Positions 57,041-64,000 of a stretch of 64,000 bases of DNA are shown piece by piece. The notes under the pieces are model-generated. The model was given only the letters and a program-made list of their open reading frames with translations. It did no database searches and was not told the origin of the DNA. Made by a program: the position numbers and the translations under genes. Position 1 is the first letter of the stretch; each line of letters begins with the position of its first letter. Source of the DNA: Watersipora subatra (lineage: Eukaryota; Bryozoa; Gymnolaemata; Cheilostomatida; Watersiporidae); NCBI RefSeq assembly GCF_963576615.1, contig NC_088711.1:36940121-37004120 (forward strand). Direction: 5' to 3'.

Positions 57041-60000
57041 ACGTTGATGAAGATATTTTTATAGAACTGATGGAACACCAGCTGGCCAACCTTCAGCCTA
57101 ACATAATTTCAAGAACTCAAACTCTCCTTATTAGGAAACAGAAGGAGTTAAAACGAGTAAGTTGAAAAACATTAATTCAAATTGTAAGAGTACGTTGAGT
57201 AAATCAATATTCACCATTGAGTTAGATAACTCCGAATCATTAACGCAGAGTTAGATAACTCCTAATCATCTACCCTACCTACCCACATAACTATATTACT
57301 ACTTGTAGCCAGAGCTATTAGTTATGACTTGTATTATTATCATCACCCAGACCTTAACACAGAGTTAGATAGCTCCTAATCATTAACGCAGAGCTAGATA
57401 ACTCCTAATCATTTACCCTACCTACCGACATAACTATATTACTAGTTGTAGCCAGAGCTCTTAGCTATGAATTGTATTATAATTATCACTCAATTTTTAA
57501 CACAGAGTTAGGTAACTCCTAATCATTAATCCTACCTACCCACATCACTATATTGCTAGTTTTAGCACATTTACATGAGCTATTAGTTATGAACTGTGTT
57601 ATTACCTTTATGATTTTTACCTTTGTACCAATTTTTATCAATTTACCGTTGTGATTTTATAGGTGACAAGCTTGATGATGAAAAGCAATGTGTTTTGAGG
57701 GGCAAGTCAACAGCCACCAGCCTGTTTATGGAGAGACTTTCGCAAAGTACCTTGGATGAAACCAGCAGAGGAGCCATTGTATTGACAAATGAACAGGAAT
57801 GCATCTACCTGGTTTTGCCAACAGGAGCAGTGTTCCTGATGGCAACTGAGGTAGATGCATGTCTGGCCTATGTTAAGTGTTTGTTTGTGGTTAACCAGAG
57901 GTACCACATCCAAGCCCATTCATCAGTTGGGGTTCTGCATTGCATTCTACAACAACCTCTGCATTGCAGATGAGACTTCTTCAAATGATGGGGATAGTCA
58001 AGTAACAGCTTTTCTAGAACTCCAACTGATGGTATCTTGGCTGGTGTCGCTAGTACTCAATTAAAATATTTTCTCTTTTATAATTATTTGTAAACATTTA
58101 CATGTAAATGCTTCATTGCAAAACAGTTCATTTTTAACCTTTTTATTCATATTATAGCTTTAATGTTATCATAATATATTTTGCTTATACATATATTTAA
58201 CCTCAGTATTTCATGAAAATAAAAATAAGAAGTTCATAGTAATCAGTTCACTCAAGTGTGTAATTGTTTTCTCCTGGTATAAAATTACAATTTTATTGTA
58301 ATTTAAAAATGACAGTACCATGAGTGAACAGGGAGCATCCATAGCAGCACAGCACTGAATCACAGAATGATTTAGTTTTGGTTATTTCCACAAAAAGCAC
58401 CCCTGTACAACAACTTGACTATCAATCATAATATGATTGAAGAAGCCCTAGTATACCTGTACATTAGCTCAATTATCAATCATAATATGATTGAAAAAGC
58501 ACTAGCATACCTGTACAAAAGCTCAACTTTCAATCATTATATGATTGAACAAGCACTAGCATACCTGTACAAAAGCTCAACTTTCAATCATTATATGATT
58601 GAACAAGCACTAGCATACCTGTACAAAAGCTCAACCATCAATCATTATATGATTGAAAAGGCACTAGCAAAGGTGTACAAAAGCTCAGCTATCAATCATA
58701 AGATTATTTAATAGCCACAGTATGCGTTGGCATAGGTAAATCATTATTAAATGCAAATTAAATCAATTTTGAGGACAGTTTTGTCACCCTGAATTTAGAT
58801 TTATTAATGATTTAAAATTCAATCAAAATTTCTCTCTGTGTATATTTAAGGTGATTGGTATAATAATGGTTAATACTATACTTGCTTTAACCAAGAATTT
58901 ACATAATAATGTAATGTAAACTCTTGCTTTAGCATAACTTTTTATATTTATCAATATTAAATGAATCTATTGTTTGTAATTGTATTGGTAGAAACAAGGG
59001 AATTAGGAGGATAAATACAATCAAATTTATTATTTGTGACTTCCCTCAGAGCTTGACCAAGTATATCAATCTATGAGCTTTTTAATAATTTAGACATCAT
59101 GTTTTCAACATCAACAGTCAACAAGAGCTCGAGTGCATCACATAACCTGGAAATGTCTCTGTTATGTTCTGATGCACAGATGTCTTTTAGTGGGTGTACA
59201 TGGATATGGTATTCACCCTTCCTACACATTAACTCATACAATATCATATTCTTTTTAGGTTTGTGTGTGCGCATTTTATCGCGGAAGGGTTGTGTGCTGT
59301 TACTTTCTTCTACTATTTTCAGAATATACTACCAGATGGCTACACATATGAACAAAGGAATGAGTTACAGTGGAAAGAAAATGAGTTCAATTTCCATGTC
59401 AAAAAGCTCAGTAGTCAAGCCAGTATAGAAAGCTGGCTTACAAGATTTAAAAGCAATTTTCGTTTGAGAACTTGTTGCAAAAGACCCCCAACTAAGAAAC
59501 TGATATTCCGTGTAAGTATCAATACCCATCAAACCAAAACACTAAGTGTGCTGTATATTTTACGACTCACACAAAACCTTATCTTGTACTATGTCAATGA
59601 TTTTGAACAATGTATATGTTTGTTTAAAGCTATGGGACTGATAACAGCTGTTTATCGAAATACCCCAACTATGGGCTCTGTGTTATAGGCAGGATATGAT
59701 AACGAGAGGTTTGTTTTTTTACAAAAATTTCTTTAATAAAAGTGTACCCCAAATAGCACAGAAACCCGCACCGCATATTCAAAATTTTGTTGTTTGGTCT
59801 ATGTCTTACATGGTTTCTATTCAATGAAAGTAAGCTTTGTCATTTGCCAGGGGGTAGAAATATCATAGTGAAGGTAATATTTGAAGGAGTATACATCAAG
59901 GTACAAGCATTACTTTGTATCATATCAGAATTTGAAGCTGTGTGATCCACTCATCATCAGATATGCTGGAAAAAGGTTTGCATTTAATTGAGGGTTAATT

Positions 60001-60879
60001 TCCTAGATGCCTGTGCGACATATGTGAAAATACTTCCCTTCCCACTCGAAAGTTATTTGGGGAATGCCTCTAAGACAATAATTACTGGTCTCTAGACAAT
60101 GTCTCAATTCATTTCAACATATCTTTAAGAAGCCTTTTCACATTGTGCAGAGTTTTTTGCTGCTTTAAAAATCATTGTCATGAAAAAGCCAGTATATGGC
60201 ACAATATGTGTCTATAGGCTAACCTGGTCTACCGTCATGAGATTCATACACATGTTGTTTGAATCCAGGTTGCTGGTTCTGTTTATATAATGAATAGCAT
60301 TCCATGTATTTACTTGCAGGTAACAACACAAACAACTTTGACTGCTTCTGCTCTTCACCTCCTTAGTTTTTTAGGTGTATACATGGGCTATGGTCAATTG
60401 TATGTGGTGTTGCATTGCATGTCACACATATAGTGTATACCACAAAGTTCAATGCTTGGCATGAGTCTGCAATTGATATTACATACGATAAAAGATTGCA
60501 TGAAATGTTATTGTCCTTTCATTTGTCTAGTTTATACTCATTTAAGCCCGAATTGTATGGCTTTATAGCTTTATTATATATATGGCCTCTTGTATGATTT
60601 TATGTGGGCCTGTGCTGCCGAATTATTTTTTTATACTTAACATTTATGTTCGATCATTAAGGTAACAACAGCAACAATTTTGTGGAGGCAGCATTTAGAT
60701 TTCTCAAGGACACAGTTCTTCATCGAGCTAGAGCATTTAACTGTGTCCATTTGACTGAGTATCTGATCACAAAATTTGAAATATCAAGTTGTAATAAACT
60801 TCTTGATATTGCCCATGGCAGGAAAGAGTTGAGACACAGAAGGAAACGACCTGCAACCTCATCAGCAGTAATAAAGCAT
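57041..60879 (+). CDS. Fragmentary MULE/SWIM-type transposase-derived gene (partial exons)
   Basis: Candidate plus-strand exons: 57041-57156 (DEDIFIELMEHQLANLQ, donor GTAAGT), about 57663-57850 (DKLDDEKQCVLRGKSTATSL, donor GTAGAT), 59323-59511 (acceptor TTTTCAG, donor GTAAGT) and 60662-60879 (donor GTGAGT). The third exon (SIESWLTRFKSNFRLRTC, then KKLIFR) resembles the N-terminal region of large MULE-like proteins with SWIM fingers. The fourth (NNFVEAAFRFLKDTVLHRAR, then KLLDIAHGRKE) resembles their conserved segment NNYVEAAMRxLKD...LLDxANGR. The catalytic DDE core and the SWIM finger are not visible, and phases between exons were not all reconciled. This is therefore either an incomplete domesticated gene or a decayed transposon. 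The first two exons are less certain than the last two. Confidence 0.5.
57216..57605. repeat. Three-copy tandem repeat, unit about 150 bp
   Basis: GAGTTAGATAACTCCTAATC, then CCCTACCTACCCACATAACT, then TTGTAGCCAGAGCTATTAGT recur in order three times with moderate divergence, between two candidate exons of the MULE-type gene. Confidence 0.85.
57800..57859. repeat. 60-nt imperfect hairpin with 11-bp perfect base
   Basis: TGCATCTACCT (57800-57810) pairs with AGGTAGATGCA (57849-57859), followed inward by paired TTGCCA/TGGCAA and AGGA/TCCT blocks around a short loop. Size and bulge pattern resemble a microRNA precursor, but it overlaps a candidate coding exon and there is no evidence of processing. 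Confidence 0.5.
58415..58711 (+). repeat. 54-bp in-frame repeat, about five copies, each with an internal palindrome
   Basis: The unit encodes 18 residues (YLYKSSTFNHYMIEQALA and variants) in one uninterrupted 98-codon frame from 58415. Each unit contains CAATCATAATATGATTG or CAATCATTATATGATTG, a near-palindrome. Copies two to four are almost identical. No flanking splice sites or domain were recognised, so coding status is open. Confidence 0.85.
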
Positions 60880-61699
60880 GTGAGTAGCAAGTGGTAGATG
60901 AGGTGGATTAGTTCAATTTTTGTTATTGGACATAATTTTAGAGTAGGGTAAGTTGAGTTACATGGGGATGTCGTGTCAGATTTCTTGAAGGCATGCAGTC
61001 CAACTGCTTAGATAGATGCCTCCTGATGCGAGAGTTTTTGACACCACTTTTGCCTCTCGCGAGCCGTTAGGCCAGAAAAACATTTACAACATCTCTGGAT
61101 TTCAGTGAGTGACTGAAGAAACTGTTGTATTAGTCAGTCAGTACAGTCCTCGTTTCTTTCTCATCACCAGAACAAGTAATTATGACTGGGGCTCCTGAAT
61201 AATGAATGCATGAATTTTGTTTTTACATACTGGAACTTGTTAAGCCCACTCTGAGTTGTACTATTATCTGCTTACCGGCATAAAGACTTCAATAACCTGA
61301 CTTACTTTGAATGAAAAAGATAATAAGAATGGGATAAAGATTTGTGTAAGAAATGGCAACCACTGTGATAGGCACTAAGACATACCGATGAAAGCATAGA
61401 AGAGATATGAATGTAAAACAGAAAACGAATTGCAAGGCTAAAAGAAAGGTAAGAAAGTATTGTGTAATGCCGTGAATATCTAAATGTATATCGTATGTTG
61501 AGTAATGCGTATACGCCATCATCTGCTCAGAGTATATCCATAAATGTATTAATAATCTTATTCTGTAATATTATTGTAGATTACTGATTATTATTTCTGT
61601 AGCCCCATATTGACAAGGACAGGTGCTTGCAATAGTTGTTTTCATTTTATTTGGCAGATTTCTTGTCGTTATCTCTAATCTCTACTTTTATGCCTGTCT

Positions 61700-62060
61700 T
61701 CTTGTTGAAACAGATTACATAATATACTCTGTCTTGTATACCCACTGATAATAAGTATCCATAGTGTTTTATGTCTACTGTGAATGGTTATGACATACTC
61801 TGTGTTGTACATGCACACCTATTGTGAACAGGTATCACATACTCTGTGTTGTAGATCTACTATCAACTGTTACAAATATCACCTGCTTTACGTTGTACAC
61901 ATACAGTGAACATATATCACTGTATGTGTACAACGTAAAGCAGTATCACATTGTCTTCTTTTTGCATTACCAAATGTTGATTTTGTGTATTAAAACCAAT
62001 TGTGAATAGTGATTACATACTTTGTATTGTTTTACACCTCCTACTGTTTAGTACTAACTA
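61700..62060. repeat. Degenerate tandem repeat with TATCACATACTCTGTGTTGTA words
   Basis: Four to six degenerate units of about 45-60 bp (CATACTCTGTGTTGTACATG, TATCACATACTCTGTGTTGT, GATTACATACTTTGTATTGT). One unit has become a perfect inverted duplication at 61883-61943. Confidence 0.6.
61877..61949. repeat. Perfect 27-bp hairpin flanked by TATCAC direct repeats
   Basis: Arms 61883-61909 and 61917-61943 are perfectly complementary with a 7-nt loop (ACATATA). TATCAC occurs immediately outside each arm (61877-61882 and 61944-61949). Confidence 0.9.
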
Positions 62061-62619
62061 CTGTAACTAGTAAAACATACATAGTAGTTTTGTGTTACAA
62101 AATAAAGAGAGCTCCTTTACTTTCAGAAACCTGTTATACTTATTGTTTAGCACAATACATGGAACCAGGCACACATTTTTGGTTTAAATTTTAAACTTCT
62201 TTTAAAATTAGAAATCATCGCAACAAATTCTGGTCCAAATCCCAAACAACATTCAGGTGGAAAAGGTATAGTGAGTGATCCATTTCTAAGAAGTTAAACC
62301 TTTTCATGTTTCTAGTAGAGGGCTCATTTGATGGTTCTCAGCTGTCGCTGGCACTCCTAAATTTGTGGTATGCGCACATTGAATCTTCAGTTTAATTGTA
62401 CAGTCACTCGAAGTTATGTAACATGGTCTGTTTGTTGGCAGAATGTATGGTTTGTATGGTTTTCTGGTACTGGTCTCTGTCACATGAATCCAGTGATTTT
62501 GCATTTGGAGTCACTGAAGTAAATCTTTCAAATGAATGCCTACTCGCACTGGTACATGAATGTGAAAAAGACCCAACTGAGCGTTCTACAGCGCTTAACA
62601 TATCATTTGTGTAAACTTA

Positions 62620-63521
62620 AAGGTTGACTTGCAACACAATTCACATTACAGTTATTTGGTATTAAATGATTCACCATGTCTTACTCTGTTGTGTTGTAGG
62701 TGCAAAATATGTGGAAATGTTATTAAAAGCTCAAAAACGAACATTTAATCGCAGCCATCTCGAAACCGCCGTAGATTGGAATCAGTTTGTTTCTCTAACG
62801 TAGTCAATCCATTTGGTTATTGTTTTGACACTTGATGTTCTCACTTATATTGAAAGGCCAATAAAAGGCTCAATATAAAACTTCTCGTAGCACCAGTTTA
62901 TGTCAAACACTTCAGGTTTTACCGAAGAGCCTGTATCAAATATAGATGCTCCCTACTTTACAGTTTTGTTCTGGGTTGGTCTAATCTCTAGTCTTAATCT
63001 GATCATGTGACCCCATACTTGCAGCCAAACAGCGCGAACAATTTCTGCAGCATTTGCCGACTTATCCCAGGTGACCAACGGGCTCCTCGTGTTTATCAGA
63101 GGATGATATGCAATTCTTCGAGCTGAGGTTTAAAAATTAAACGAATTTTTACAGTAAGTTTTGAGATATCAGTGCTGAAAGTAACAGCATTACAATGAGG
63201 ATGAAATAGGCGCATAATGAAAATAGACATGGTTTTATTGCATGCATGAAGTATATTTGTAAAACTATTCCGACAAATGAGGTTGCATGAAAGTGTAAAC
63301 AGAAGCCAACACGTTCAACTACATCCCATTTGAGCAGTTTTAGAAAGAGATTCTAATCTACGGCAGTTTCGTGATGGCAGCGATTAACTGTTCGTTTATT
63401 AGCTTTTAGGAGCTTGTAATCACATTTCCACATATTTCGCACCTACAACACAGCAGAGTAAGACATAGTGAATCTTTTGATACCAAATACTTGTAATGTG
63501 AATTTTGTTACAAGTCAACCT
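62620..63521 (+). mobile_element. Long-TIR non-autonomous DNA element, copy 2
   Basis: Starts AAGGTTGACTTGCAAC and ends with inverted CAAGTCAACCT. It aligns over its whole length with the reverse complement of 30238-31115, including TTACCGAAGA near the middle and GTAAACAGAA near the end. It diverges by many substitutions and several small indels, so both copies are old. No target duplication or transposase was recognised. Confidence 0.8.
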
Positions 63522-64000
63522 ATCGTACCCAAAACTGTTCCTTTGTGAACCCATAATTCGCCGGTAGACCTGTAGTTGTCTCCCTCATTAAAAAACTAGT
63601 ACCCCGGCAGTATGGAGTAGCGTGAGAGACTGTCAGGTGTAATAACCGTATGTACAATTATTCTGGAATATCAGTGGGTGATCCATTAGCGCAGTTGTTT
63701 ATGTGTCCGTCATCCATGTTTAAAGTTGTAAGTACAAATTTCGTATGATGCAATATTTTTTTCCAAAAGAATCATCATTATACGGCTCTTATCAAGGTAA
63801 AGAGATTCAATAGAGATTAGTTTGTGGCTGAATCGTTTATCTAGTGCAGTAAATATTCACCAATGCCAGACACTATTACTAACTTCTGCACTAGCAATGT
63901 ATGCAGCATCATTTTGAGTACGTTGCCCTGCTACAAGAGTCCTTTGTTTACAGTTCTTATCATTCATCGAGGTTCTTCTAGGTATTGATAATAGCCTTGG
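63522..64000. other. Non-coding end of window
   Basis: No gene or repeat was recognised in the last 480 bases. Confidence 0.4.

Noticed and set aside
57847-57854. TGAGGTAG, the let-7 5' octamer, next to a hairpin
   Set aside because: It lies on the 3' arm of the 60-nt hairpin, whereas let-7 is on the 5' arm, and the downstream bases do not match let-7. Treated as chance.

Overview
This is nuclear DNA of an animal, probably an invertebrate. Coding sequence is sparse and split by GT-AG introns. Introns and spacers are AT-rich and full of non-autonomous transposons, tandem arrays and perfect hairpins. The protein matches and repeat style suggest a lophotrochozoan (mollusc- or bryozoan-like), but the phylum cannot be fixed from this sequence.

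Layout. 1.6-3.7 kb (-): two exons forming one RRM RNA-binding domain, part of an hnRNP C/RALY-type gene. 4.8-6.5 kb: a 189-bp hAT-type MITE with an exact 8-bp target duplication and two Helitron-like elements. 6.9-9.8 kb (+): a decayed Ty3/gypsy retrotransposon. 9.8-16.6 kb: no recognisable gene; two related minisatellites. 16.7-34.4 kb (+): the best-supported gene, an LST2/ZFYVE28 orthologue with nine phase-consistent exons and a C-terminal FYVE finger; only a short first exon is missing. Its introns hold two SINEs, a TA-flanked element with a nested element, a TTAA-flanked MITE, a Helitron-like element, a long-TIR element and several minisatellites. 36.3-40.7 kb (-): a convergent six-exon gene of uncertain family, possibly phospholipase-D-like. 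Two of its introns are largely 23-bp tandem arrays whose units carry 5'-splice-site-like sequence. 41.3-43.0 kb (-): a second decayed gypsy element. 45.2-50.1 kb: a structurally complete hAT transposon with TIRs, a perfect 8-bp TSD and a six-exon transposase gene, disabled by one stop codon and one single-base frameshift. 57.0-60.9 kb (+): scattered exons of a probable MULE/SWIM-type transposase-derived gene, among a three-copy repeat and an in-frame 54-bp repeat. 62.6-63.5 kb: a second copy, in opposite orientation, of the long-TIR element in the LST2 intron.

The genes do not form a pathway. LST2 and the RRM gene are ordinary host genes (endosomal signalling and RNA binding); most of the rest is mobile or repetitive DNA. 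The most unusual signals are the complete intron-bearing hAT element, the arrays that appear to amplify a splice-donor sequence, and several near-perfect inverted repeats, two flanked by short direct repeats. All boundaries were read by eye; no similarity search was run.
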